This document shows, piece after piece, positions 24,636 through 33,178 of a stretch of 64,000 nucleotides of DNA (positions are counted from its first letter, which is position 1; every line of letters starts with the position of its first letter). The stretch is from Arenibacter aquaticus (GTDB lineage Bacteria; Bacteroidota; Bacteroidia; Flavobacteriales; Flavobacteriaceae), in assembly GCF_003957295.1 (NCBI RefSeq), contig NZ_RQPJ01000002.1, positions 682,001 through 746,000 on the forward strand, given 5' to 3'. The translations under genes were made by a program, and so were the position numbers. The notes below the pieces were generated by a model that was not told the DNA's origin, made no database searches, and saw only the letters and a program-made list of their open reading frames with translations.

Positions 24636-26486
24636 ATGAAAAAAAATCTCAGCAATATTTTTGCGGTCTGTATCCTAACCCTTACTTGCACCACTTCTTT
24701 AACATCCCAGGACCTCCCCAATATTCTATGGATTACCAGTGAGGACAACAGTGCCCTTTTAGGATGTTATGGAGACCAATTTGCCTCCACCCCACATTTG
24801 GACAACTTAGCAAAGGAAGGTTTTTTATATACCCATGCCTATGCCAATGCCCCGGTATGTGCCCCTGCACGTAATACCATTATTACTGGCATTTACGCCA
24901 ATTCCGGAGGTCACTCCAATATGCGCAGCTATTACCCTAGGGGCCGGGAAGTTGAATTCCTCGTGGAGGCAATGAGAGGCCTAGGCTATTATTGTACCAA
25001 TAACAACAAAACAGATTATAATACCAATGTAGGCACTGAAGTTTGGGACGAATCCAGTTCCAAGGCCCATTATAAAAATGCACCCCAAGGAAAACCCTGG
25101 TTTGCCATATTTAACACTACCATAAGCCATGAGAGCAAAATACACCAACAATTACCGCTGAGTGAACTTGGCCCCGATCCTAAAAAAGTACCTATTGCAC
25201 CCTATCATCCTCGTACCCCGGATATGGAAAGGGACTGGGCACAGTACTACCATCGCATTCAGCAGATGGACTCTTTTGTAGGGGAACGCCTAAAAGAATT
25301 GGAAGCCTCCGGCATGGCCCATAACACTATTGTAATGTACTATGCAGACCATGGCGGTGTATTGGCACGTAGCAAACGATATGTATACGAAACGGGAACA
25401 AGGGTCCCCCTTATTGTCCGCATACCTGAAAAGTATAAAGACCTTTGGCCAACTAAGCAACCTAACGCCAAAGTAGACCGCTTGGTGAGTTTTGTAGACC
25501 TGTACCCCACCCTGTTAAACATTATAGGCAGCCCTATACCACACCGCCTACAAGGGACACCTTTTTTGGGCAACAATACTGGACCAGACCCACAGTACGC
25601 CTATATGTTCCGTGACCGTATGGACGAATGGTATGATATGAGCAGGGCCGTTAGGAGCAACAAATACCGTTACATCCATAATTATATGCCTCATCGTATA
25701 TATGCCCTGCCTATAGAATATTTGTTCAGGGCCAAATCCTTGCAGTCTTGGAAAGCAGCTTATGAAAATGGGGAATGCAATCCAATTCAGCGTGCCTATT
25801 GGAACCCCAAGCCTGTGGAAGAATTATATGATACGGAAAATGACCCTTGGGAAATAAACAACCTTGCAGAAGATCCAAAATATGCCGATATCTTGACAGA
25901 AATGCGCAACGCCAACCACAACTGGCTGGTCAACATTAAGGATACTGGTTTTATGCCCGAGGACGAGCGAAGTATCAGGGCCGGGGACAAGGCCATTTAC
26001 GATTACTTTCAAAGTGGGGAAGTGAACATTGGCAGTATTATAGAAGCAGCAGAGATTGCCTCTTTTGGCAAAGTAGAAAACAAGCAAAAGATGGTAACCT
26101 TCCTAAATTCTTCAGAATCCGCTATTCGGTATTGGGGTGCAATGGGGCTATTGCTCCTTGGGGAAGAGGGAGCCTCCGAAATAGCAGCCTTGCAAAAAGC
26201 TGTAGGCGACCCATCGGTGAGTGTTGCCGTGGTAGCGGCCGAGGCCCTTTACCAATTAGGGGAAAAGGAAGAGGCCTACAAAGGCTTTTTAAGGGCTTTA
26301 AAAACGGATAGGGAGTTTGCCCAGACACAGGCCATGAACGCAATTTATTTGATAGATGACAACAGCCAAACCCTACAAAAGGAAGTCCTTGCAGTTCTGC
26401 GAAGAATGAAAAATCCAGACCGCAAAAGCTACAACTACAGGGCGGCCATGAACTTGTTGAACAAATGGGGTATTACACAGTCATAG
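24636..26486 (+). CDS. sulfatase (formylglycine-dependent) with C-terminal HEAT-like region
   Basis: Secreted arylsulfatase-type hydrolase of 616 residues that removes sulfate esters, probably from algal or host glycans. The signal peptide runs to about residue 24. The active-site signature is Cys75-Ala-Pro-Ala-Arg79 in NAPVCAPARN, the C-x-P-x-R motif matured to formylglycine. Metal ligands are visible in ITSEDNS near residue 35 and in YYADHGGVLARSKRYVYETG. Residues about 485-610 look like HEAT-type helical repeats (AIRYWGAMGLLLLGEEGASE, SVSVAVVAAEALYQLGEKEEA), an unusual addition. It stands alone, with no SusCD pair or glycoside hydrolase nearby. No maturase gene is in the window. Confidence 0.92.
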   Translation: MKKNLSNIFAVCILTLTCTTSLTSQDLPNILWITSEDNSALLGCYGDQFASTPHLDNLAKEGFLYTHAYANAPVCAPARNTIITGIYANSGGHSNMRSYYPRGREVEFLVEAMRGLGYYCTNNNKTDYNTNVGTEVWDESSSKAHYKNAPQGKPWFAIFNTTISHESKIHQQLPLSELGPDPKKVPIAPYHPRTPDMERDWAQYYHRIQQMDSFVGERLKELEASGMAHNTIVMYYADHGGVLARSKRYVYETGTRVPLIVRIPEKYKDLWPTKQPNAKVDRLVSFVDLYPTLLNIIGSPIPHRLQGTPFLGNNTGPDPQYAYMFRDRMDEWYDMSRAVRSNKYRYIHNYMPHRIYALPIEYLFRAKSLQSWKAAYENGECNPIQRAYWNPKPVEELYDTENDPWEINNLAEDPKYADILTEMRNANHNWLVNIKDTGFMPEDERSIRAGDKAIYDYFQSGEVNIGSIIEAAEIASFGKVENKQKMVTFLNSSESAIRYWGAMGLLLLGEEGASEIAALQKAVGDPSVSVAVVAAEALYQLGEKEEAYKGFLRALKTDREFAQTQAMNAIYLIDDNSQTLQKEVLAVLRRMKNPDRKSYNYRAAMNLLNKWGITQS

Positions 26487-26679
26487 AACCAAAATTAACT
26501 TTTTGCGAAATAATTAATGGAAAGAAGCATCAGGCAACTAGCTGTACAGCAAATATGTTTGTAATGGTATTCAAAAGAAATTCTTGTTTAAAATAATTGA
26601 AGATCATGCTGTAAATGATTTGAAACAGAAGAACTATTATTTTTGAATTCTAAGGAAATTGCGTTTAACAATATAGGTA

Positions 26680-27150
26680 ATGAAAATAGAAGAAAAGCTA
26701 AATCAGTTGGGTGTTGTTTTACCCGAACTACCACCTAGGGGTGCTGGCAACTATGTATCTTGGACCATTTCCAACAATACTATTTATACTTCTGGCCAAT
26801 TACCCTGGAAAAATGGCAAATTTGGGGATTTGGCCTATGCCGGTAGGGTAGGCAGCCAATTGGATATTGCCCAAGGCTATGAGTGCGCCAGAATATGTGC
26901 CATTAACGCTATAGCCCAATTAAAGGATGCCGTAAAAGACCTGGACAGGATTGGCAAAATTATTAGGTTGGATTGTCATATACAGGCCGCGGAAGGGTTT
27001 AAAGAACATTCAGATGTCCTGGATGGCGCTTCAGATGTTTTCAACCAGGTCTTTGGGGAAAAAGGCCTCCACACCAGATCGGCATTGGGCATTAATCAGT
27101 CTCCCATGGATGCCCCAGTTATAGTATATGTACTGGCGGAAATAATATAG
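26680..27150 (+). CDS. RidA/YjgF-family protein
   Basis: A 156-residue member of the larger RidA subgroup (YjgF/Rid). RidA proteins deaminate reactive enamine/imine intermediates in amino-acid metabolism. Visible are the N-terminal NQLGVVLPELPPRGAGNYVSW, TIYTSGQLPW, and the C-terminal HTRSALGINQSPMDAPVIVYVLAEI. The canonical catalytic Arg of RidA proper (the R in the R-x-x-V-E region) is replaced by RSALG-, so activity may differ. A TATTTTTG box at 26638-26645 could be its -7 element. It stands alone downstream of the sulfatase by 193 bases. Confidence 0.85.
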   Translation: MKIEEKLNQLGVVLPELPPRGAGNYVSWTISNNTIYTSGQLPWKNGKFGDLAYAGRVGSQLDIAQGYECARICAINAIAQLKDAVKDLDRIGKIIRLDCHIQAAEGFKEHSDVLDGASDVFNQVFGEKGLHTRSALGINQSPMDAPVIVYVLAEII

Positions 27151-27717
27151 ACTTCTATTGATAGTAGCTTCAGTTTAAAATACAGCTCCTAAAGACCCTA
27201 CCCAACATACCCCTTTTGGTTTTAAATTTATCTAGATTTTAAGCTTTTTAGGGTACAGGTAAATTTACCCAATAGCCTTCAATTACCCCAAAACAATGGA
27301 AATCTATTGCTAATTTCCTTCCATCCCTATTAGGAAGCCATAAAAATTTGTCTTCCAATCTTAACAACACCCCAAACTAAGTTGTCTATATTTTTAAATG
27401 GCATTTTATATTAAACCAAAAAAAATTCCCAATTATTTTTACCGACCTCCCCTCTATTGACCCTATAAATCGCAGTATCACAAAATCCACAAAAAAGAGT
27501 TCAAAATTATTTTTAGCAATATGAAAAATCATACTTCCGAAAAATGACATAAAACCATTTTCACCTCGTTTTATTATCATATTATTAGTGTTTTTTGCTA
27601 AATGATGAATTAAATTTACTGAAAGCAATATTTAGAAGGACAAAACAGAGATTAATGCAATGAAAAGCTTGTTAAAATCGGACTATTGAAGGTCTCTACA
27701 ATCTAAAATTGAACAAT
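27151..27717. other. 567-base AT-rich intergenic stretch
   Basis: I see no convincing gene here. The one minus-strand frame of 80 codons (27386-27628) is rich in Phe, Ile and Asn with no family likeness and looks like AT-rich noise. No strong hairpin or promoter consensus was found apart from low-complexity A and T runs. It should contain the lrp promoter. Confidence 0.5.
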
Positions 27718-28176
27718 ATGAAGGATAGAGTAGATGAAATGGATTTCAAAATTTTAAGCTTATTGGCAGACAATGCACAAATGCCCTATACGGAGGTTGC
27801 CAAAAAGGCCGGGGTTTCACCTGGCACCGTTCACGCCAGAACAAAAAAAATGAAAGATCTGGGGCTGATAAAGGGAGCCACCCTTAGTTTGGACTATAGT
27901 AAGATTGGCTGGAAAATGACTATTTTTTTAGGAGTTTTCTTAAGGGAAAGCATTATGTACAAGCAGGTTATTGAGGCTCTGAAAAAAATTCCTGAAGTGG
28001 TGAAAATACATCACAGTACAGGCAAATACGATATTTTCGTGAAAATGCATGCTAGGGACAGCATGCACTACAGGGACGTGTACCAAGATACCATACTGTC
28101 TATTGTAGGAATAAAAGGTATAGAAACATTTATGTCGGTCGAAGAAAATATGAGCCGCCATATTCTATTTGATTAA
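27718..28176 (+). CDS. Lrp/AsnC-family transcriptional regulator
   Basis: A 152-residue feast/famine regulator. The N-terminal helix-turn-helix is MDFKILSLLADNAQMPYTEVAKKAGVSPGTVHARTKKMKDLGLIKGAT (key parts MPYTEVAKKAGVSPGTVHAR). The RAM effector domain follows (GWKMTIFLGVFLRES, STGKYDIFVKMHARDSMHYRD, IKGIETFMSVEENMSR). The ATG at 27718 is preferred over a TTG at 27709. It converges on pntB with 95 bases between stops. Targets are not evident from the sequence; amino-acid metabolism is usual for the family. Confidence 0.92.
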   Translation: MKDRVDEMDFKILSLLADNAQMPYTEVAKKAGVSPGTVHARTKKMKDLGLIKGATLSLDYSKIGWKMTIFLGVFLRESIMYKQVIEALKKIPEVVKIHHSTGKYDIFVKMHARDSMHYRDVYQDTILSIVGIKGIETFMSVEENMSRHILFD

Positions 28177-28271
28177 TTCAGCAATACAGGGAGGCCAACC
28201 GCACAAGATTAATCCTCCCAAGTCTTTGTTCAATTACAACCCATCCCTTCACTAATTCCCCCTACAAGGCA

Positions 28272-29651
28272 CTACATATTTTTTAATTCGGCCACCAACT
28301 CTGTCAATGCGGCCTTTGCATCTCCAAAGAGCATAGAAGTCTTGGAGTTGTAGAACAGTTCATTCTCTATTCCTGCATACCCTGCATTCATACTCCGCTT
28401 GTTAACAATAATATGTTTGGCATTTTCCACATCTAAAATAGGCATACCAAAAATAGGGCTCGCCGGATTATTGTGTGCAGCTGGATTTACCACATCATTG
28501 GCACCAACCACCAAAACAATATCGGTATTGGCAAACTGTGGGTTTATATCGTCCATTTCCACCAGCATATTGTACTCTACATTGGACTCTGCCAATAATA
28601 CATTCATATGCCCGGGCATACGTCCAGCTACAGGATGGATAGCATACTTTACACCAACCCCTTTTTTAGACAGTATTTCTTCCAACTCATGAATTACATG
28701 TTGTGCCTGGGCAACGGCCAAACCATATCCAGGAACTATGACCACATTGTTTGCATAATTCATCATAATGGCCGCATCACTGGGATTGGTATTCTTAATA
28801 GACCCCATAGTTTTGTTTTCACCCGCTGCAGCGGCAGTTGCACCAAAAGCCCCAAATATCACAGATCCCAAGGTCCTATTCATGGCCTTGCACATGGCCA
28901 CGGTTAAAATAATCCCTGCAGAACCCACCAGGATACCTCCTACCAGCATCACCATATTGTTGTACAAAATCCCTGTAATGGCCGCGGCAATACCTGTCAG
29001 TGAATTTAATAGCGAAATAACCACTGGCATATCGGCGCCCCCAATAGGGAGCACAAAGAGAATTCCATAAACCAGGCCGGTAGCCAAAAGTCCGTACAAC
29101 AACAACTGGCTATCCACCCCTGTAGCCACCATAAAGGCCGCAAAAATGACAATACCAATAACCACAATATTGTTTATACTATTGTAATAGGGTATCCTTA
29201 CCACACTTTTTAAGGTACCGTTTAATTTTCCCCAAGCAATTAAACTACCGGAAAAGGTTATGGCGCCGATGATAATCCCCGAAACTATGGTTGTAGCCTG
29301 GGTGGCATCATTCACATTTTTACCGTATTCCACCAATCCTATCAATGCGGCACTGGCCCCTCCGAAACCGTTGAACAATGAAACCAGTTCGGGCATTTTG
29401 GTCATTTCTACCTTTATGGCAATGAGCCAGCCAATAATAGACCCCACTAGAATGGCAGCTGCAATTAGCATATAAATCAGTGGAGAAACCTCCAAATCAT
29501 GGACCAAAACAGTGCCTATAATGGCCAAACCCATTCCTGCAGCCGCGATAAGATTTCCCTTCTTGGCCGTTTCTGGGTGCCCCAGCATTTTAAGGCCAAC
29601 AACAAATGTAACCGTAGCGATCAGATATATAATATTCAATAAAATCCCCAT
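28272..29651 (-). CDS. pntB: NAD(P) transhydrogenase subunit beta
   Basis: Integral membrane subunit (459 residues) of proton-translocating Re/Si-specific transhydrogenase, which couples proton influx to reduction of NADP+ by NADH. About nine transmembrane helices occupy residues 1-260 (LIAAAGMGLAIIGTVLVH, NNIVVIGIVIFAAFMVATGV). The C-terminal dIII NADP-binding domain follows, with VVIVPGYGLAVAQAQHVIHEL, HPVAGRMPGHMNVLLAE and GANDVVNPAA. Its start shares one base with the stop of the preceding small alpha subunit (TAATG), which indicates translational coupling. It is the last gene of the three-gene pnt operon. Confidence 0.96.
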   Translation of the reverse strand: MGILLNIIYLIATVTFVVGLKMLGHPETAKKGNLIAAAGMGLAIIGTVLVHDLEVSPLIYMLIAAAILVGSIIGWLIAIKVEMTKMPELVSLFNGFGGASAALIGLVEYGKNVNDATQATTIVSGIIIGAITFSGSLIAWGKLNGTLKSVVRIPYYNSINNIVVIGIVIFAAFMVATGVDSQLLLYGLLATGLVYGILFVLPIGGADMPVVISLLNSLTGIAAAITGILYNNMVMLVGGILVGSAGIILTVAMCKAMNRTLGSVIFGAFGATAAAAGENKTMGSIKNTNPSDAAIMMNYANNVVIVPGYGLAVAQAQHVIHELEEILSKKGVGVKYAIHPVAGRMPGHMNVLLAESNVEYNMLVEMDDINPQFANTDIVLVVGANDVVNPAAHNNPASPIFGMPILDVENAKHIIVNKRSMNAGYAGIENELFYNSKTSMLFGDAKAALTELVAELKNM

Positions 29652-29959
29652 TATTTTTTTCTTTTAAACATTTGTAACATTCTATCGGTAACGGCAAAGC
29701 CCCCCACAACATTCAAAACCCCCAACACAACAGCAATAAAGCCCAAGGACAAAGCCACATAATCTGTAGGGTCTGCATGCAACATCACCAATATGGCCCC
29801 TACGATCACCACACCACTCAAGGCATTGGCACCAGACATCAATGGGGTATGCAATACAGCTGGAATACTTTTTATAACCTCTACACCTACAAAAATGGCA
29901 AGGATAAGGATATAGGTAATTTGTAAGTTGTTATCTATAAATTCCAAAAATTCGTTCAT
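29651..29959 (-). CDS. pntA: NAD(P) transhydrogenase small alpha subunit (alpha-2, membrane part)
   Basis: A 102-residue membrane protein equal to the C-terminal transmembrane part of E. coli PntA. Three to four helices are visible: LQITYILILAIFVGVEVI, PLMSGANALSGVVIVGAILVML and YVALSLGFIAVVLGVLNVVGGFAV, with TDRMLQMF at the end. The split alpha subunit follows the three-subunit layout known from Rhodospirillum rubrum (PntAA, PntAB, PntB). It lies 12 bases after the alpha-1 stop and overlaps pntB by one base. Confidence 0.92.
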   Translation of the reverse strand: MNEFLEFIDNNLQITYILILAIFVGVEVIKSIPAVLHTPLMSGANALSGVVIVGAILVMLHADPTDYVALSLGFIAVVLGVLNVVGGFAVTDRMLQMFKRKK

Positions 29960-29971
29960 TGCTTTTAAGTT

Positions 29972-31072
29972 TTAGTTTTTTCTGATTTCTCCGTCGTGGA
30001 CAATCAAAGTTTCATCTGTAATTTCTTCCTCCAGATCCCACTCAAAAGTAGTTTCCTTGGTTAGGTGCATAATATAATTGTAGATATTTTTTGCGTAGAG
30101 GTCACTGGCGTTAGTAGATACACTTCTGGGATCTATACTGGTCCCTATTACCTTAACACCATTTTCAACAATGGTTTTATTGTTTTCGCTTATTTCACAG
30201 TTTCCACCTTGTGCCGCCGCCAAATCTATGATTACGGCACCGTTCTTCATCTGCATCAACTGTTCCCTAGTAATGAGTACGGGTGCCTTTCTACCAGGTA
30301 TATTGGCCGTGGTTATAACCAGATCTGCTTGAAACAAAGATTTGTTCACCGCTTCTTTTTGCTTTTTTGCATACTCTGCCGAAGCCTCCTTGGCATACCC
30401 TCCTTCCGATTGTTCTCCTTCATTATCTACCGAAATAAATTTTGCTCCCAGGGATTCTGCCTGCTCCTTGGTCTCGGACCTTATATCTGTGGCCTCCACC
30501 ACCGCTCCCAATCGCTTGGCAGTTGCAATAGCCTGTAAGCCGGCAACGCCAATACCATAGATAAGCACTCTTGAAGGCGCAATGGTCCCTGCCGAAGTCA
30601 TCATCAAAGGAAAGATTTTGGTCATTTCAAAAGCTCCCAAAATCACGGCCTTATAACCGGCCAGGTTGTTCTGCGAACTCAATACATCCATATCTTGTGC
30701 CCTGGATATCCTAGGTATGGCATCCATGGAAAAAGCCGTAGCGCCCTTATTTGCAATGGTCTGGATTAATTGGGGGTTGGACTTATGGTACAACTTACTG
30801 ATCAGGATCTGTCTTTTGTCTACCAATTTTAAATCTTCCTCGTCAAAAGGGTTGATCTTTAGGAGAACTTGCCCCTCGTGAAAAACAACTCCTCGCTTCT
30901 CTACAACTGCATCCACCTCTCTATAATCCGAATCCTTAAATGAAGAGTGCTCTCCCGCTCCCTCCTCTACCAGAATTTCAAATCCTGCGGCTATTAGCTG
31001 CTTTGCAATGTTGGGGGTTATGGCAACCCGTCTTTCACCATCAAAGGTTTCTTTTAATATGCCTATTTTCAT
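29972..31072 (-). CDS. pntA: NAD(P) transhydrogenase alpha-1 subunit (NAD-binding)
   Basis: Soluble dI subunit of 366 residues that binds NAD(H). It starts MKIGILKETFDGERRVAITPNIAKQL, has the Rossmann motif LIYGIGVAGLQAIATAKRLGAVVEATDIRSETKEQAESLGAKF, the mobile-loop region and KKQKEAVNKSLFQADLVITTANIPGRKAPVLITREQL, and ends in a short acidic tail. It shares the alanine dehydrogenase/PNT fold; the ordering with the two following membrane subunits decides for transhydrogenase. It is first gene of the pnt operon. A TAGTTTTG -7-like box lies on the minus strand at 31132-31139, without a clear -33 partner. Confidence 0.95.
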   Translation of the reverse strand: MKIGILKETFDGERRVAITPNIAKQLIAAGFEILVEEGAGEHSSFKDSDYREVDAVVEKRGVVFHEGQVLLKINPFDEEDLKLVDKRQILISKLYHKSNPQLIQTIANKGATAFSMDAIPRISRAQDMDVLSSQNNLAGYKAVILGAFEMTKIFPLMMTSAGTIAPSRVLIYGIGVAGLQAIATAKRLGAVVEATDIRSETKEQAESLGAKFISVDNEGEQSEGGYAKEASAEYAKKQKEAVNKSLFQADLVITTANIPGRKAPVLITREQLMQMKNGAVIIDLAAAQGGNCEISENNKTIVENGVKVIGTSIDPRSVSTNASDLYAKNIYNYIMHLTKETTFEWDLEEEITDETLIVHDGEIRKN

Positions 31073-31601
31073 TATGGTCTGTGGTTTGGTTAAATGTGGT
31101 TTTGTATTCGCCTAGATGTACACAAAAGCCTCAAAACTAGCGAATAAGTAAATTATTTAGATCTTTTTGTGAGAAAGTTGACAATTTTTCTGTCAATTGT
31201 TGAATAATTTACAATTCATTCCTCGTGTCATGGTTCTTGATATTTTCCTGGCCCTTTCTTTTATGTCATTAATTTTGTATGCATTACATATTTCAATATT
31301 AAGATTGTTTTTGGATATGGGCATCCTGCAGTGTCTGCCCTTTTCCATTAAGGCCTTAAGGACCCATGCAGCTCCACCGGAGTGGTAGTCGTCAAGGTTG
31401 TTTTAAACTAATATGCCACCGCCGTTGCCTTAAGCCTGTTCTGCCATCCGTTGTATAATTATAGTAACTGGGCCATTAGGAATAAACACCTTTACAAATA
31501 GGCTTTTCTAGCGCATATGTACAACTCACCCATATGATATTCATCATTTTAAGCCATATGCTTTCATGCTATCTTTGAGTTAATGGGCCTTATAATTGTT
31601 T
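31073..31601. other. 529-base divergent intergenic region between pnt and mla operons
   Basis: Holds the pnt promoter region on the left and the mlaE promoter on the right. A perfect inverted repeat TTGACA (31178-31183) / TGTCAA (31191-31196) lies about 105 bases upstream of the pnt start. Short open stretches on both strands (for example a 51-codon minus frame at 31193-31348) have no recognisable family, and I do not call them genes. Confidence 0.5.
31570..31577 (+). promoter_or_regulatory. candidate -7 box of the mla promoter
   Basis: TATCTTTG exactly matches the Bacteroidota -7 consensus TAnnTTTG and lies 24 bases before the mlaE ATG at 31602. The -33 region has TTT rather than TTG about 19 bases upstream, so the match is partial. 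Confidence 0.45.
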
Positions 31602-32390
31602 ATGGATATGAATAATGCATCAACAAAATTTAAAGGATTAAAGCAATTTTTTATTGAAGTTGGTGACCTCTCCTATTTTGCCGGCCGATTCTTTAAAGAA
31701 GCCCTAAAGCCTCCCTTCGAATTTAAGGAACTCTTGCGCCAGTGTTATCAAATGGGCAATCGTTCCCTGGTTTTGGTTGGGGTAACAGGGTTTATTATTG
31801 GCCTGGTCCTTACCTTGCAGTCCAGACCTACCTTGATACAGTTCGGTGCCGTTTCCTGGATGCCCAATATGGTTGGTATTTCTATAGTACGGGAAATAGG
31901 ACCTGTTATCACCGCCTTGATCTGTGCCGGTAGGATTGCCTCCGGTATTGGAGCGGAATTGGGCTCTATGCGGGTAACGGAGCAAATAGATGCCATGGAG
32001 GTTTCAGGAACAAATCCATTTAAGTATTTGGTGGTGACACGGATTATGGCCACTACGCTTATGCTTCCCATTTTGGTGATTTTTGGGGACTTGGTCGCAC
32101 TATATGGATCTGCATTGGTAGAGAACTTTAAAGGCAATGTTTCCTTTCTCTTATATTTTAATACCGTGTTTGATGCCTTGGCCTTTGGCGACCTGATTCC
32201 GGCAACGGTAAAATCCTTCTTTTTTGGTTTTGCCATTGGATTGGTAGGATGTTATAAGGGGTATTATTGCAAAAAAGGAACAGCAGGGGTAGGTATTGCC
32301 GCAAATACCGCAGTGGTTACCGCCTCCTTGCTATTATTTTTTGTTGATTTTATAGCCGTATTTGTTACAGACATTTTTTATGACCTTTAA
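31602..32390 (+). CDS. mlaE: MlaE-family ABC transporter permease
   Basis: Inner-membrane permease of about 262 residues for a MlaFEDB-type phospholipid transporter that maintains outer-membrane asymmetry. Diagnostic motifs include TGFIIGLVLTLQ, REIGPVITALICAGRIASGIGAELGSMRVTEQIDAMEVSGTNP and the C-terminal YKGYYCKKGTAGVGIAANTAVVTASLLLFFVDFI. Five to six transmembrane helices. I chose the ATG at 31602, since the longer frame opens only at a TTG (31596). It heads an E-F-D cluster; no mlaB or mlaC homologue is adjacent. Confidence 0.93.
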   Translation: MDMNNASTKFKGLKQFFIEVGDLSYFAGRFFKEALKPPFEFKELLRQCYQMGNRSLVLVGVTGFIIGLVLTLQSRPTLIQFGAVSWMPNMVGISIVREIGPVITALICAGRIASGIGAELGSMRVTEQIDAMEVSGTNPFKYLVVTRIMATTLMLPILVIFGDLVALYGSALVENFKGNVSFLLYFNTVFDALAFGDLIPATVKSFFFGFAIGLVGCYKGYYCKKGTAGVGIAANTAVVTASLLLFFVDFIAVFVTDIFYDL

Positions 32391-32436
32391 CATGATAAAC
32401 CACGACCACACAGTACAAAGAAAGGTAAACGCAATT

Positions 32437-33174
32437 ATGGGAACCCCAGTAATTGAAATAAAGGACCTATACAAAAGCTTCGGCGATAATCATGTGCTCA
32501 ATGGTTTTAATCTGACCTTGATGGAGGGAGAGAATTTAGTGGTCATGGGGAAGTCCGGATCTGGAAAATCGGTAATGATCAAATGTCTCGTAGGCCTTGT
32601 AAAACCGGATAGCGGTACGGTGAAGGTACTGGGTAAGGAAATTAATGAATTAGACCAAAAGCCTTTGGACGAATTGCGATCGGATATCGGTTTTCTTTTC
32701 CAGGGAAGTGCCCTTTACGACTCCATGACGGTCCGGGAAAATTTGGAATTCCCCATGCGCAGACACAAGGAACGCCTAGGAGCGGTAAGCGATACCGAAC
32801 CATTGGTAAGGGAAGCTTTGGAAAGCGTAGGGCTGGCAAAGGCCATAGATCTAATGCCGGTTGAACTCTCTGGCGGCATGAAAAGAAGGGTAGCCCTGGC
32901 CAGAACACTGATACTAAAACCCAAAGTTATCCTTTACGACGAGCCCACTAGTGGACTGGACCCTATAACTTCCAAGGAAATTATAGAACTAATGCGCTCT
33001 ATTCAAAAAAAATACGGCACTTCTTCCTTGATCATTACCCACGATGTGGATTGCGCCCGTGTAATATCGGAACGGATGATCTTATTGGTAGATGGCATTA
33101 ATTATGCCGAAGGTAGCTTTGAGGAACTGTCGCGGGCCACCGATCCGAAAATAGAGGCTTTTTTTAAAAAATAA
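32437..33174 (+). CDS. mlaF: MlaF-family ABC transporter ATP-binding protein
   Basis: ATPase of the Mla lipid transporter, about 245 residues from this start. Walker A is VMGKSGSGKSVMIK, the Q-loop is FLFQGSALYDSMTV, the signature is ELSGGMKRRVALARTL, Walker B is VILYDEPTSGLDP, and the H-loop is LIITHDVDCAR. The ABC core begins VIEIKDLYKSFG right after the ATG at 32437. An alternative ATG at 32392, two bases after the mlaE stop, would add 15 residues without homology. It is followed after 4 bases by mlaD. Confidence 0.94.
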   Translation: MGTPVIEIKDLYKSFGDNHVLNGFNLTLMEGENLVVMGKSGSGKSVMIKCLVGLVKPDSGTVKVLGKEINELDQKPLDELRSDIGFLFQGSALYDSMTVRENLEFPMRRHKERLGAVSDTEPLVREALESVGLAKAIDLMPVELSGGMKRRVALARTLILKPKVILYDEPTSGLDPITSKEIIELMRSIQKKYGTSSLIITHDVDCARVISERMILLVDGINYAEGSFEELSRATDPKIEAFFKK

Positions 33175-33178
33175 GGTT

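Noticed and set aside
27386-27628. Minus-strand 80-codon open frame
   Set aside because: Low-complexity AT-rich translation with no family likeness, no promoter box and no suitable neighbour.
28189-28219. GGGAGG/CCTCCC hairpin between lrp and pntB as a terminator
   Set aside because: Only a 6-bp stem with a 19-base loop and no T tract on either strand.
31193-31505. Minus-strand open stretches, including a coding-looking piece (KVFIPNGPVTIIIQ) that ends near 31430
   Set aside because: The pieces are short, lack a start codon or are broken by stops, and I could not tie them to one protein family. They might be gene remnants but the support is too thin.
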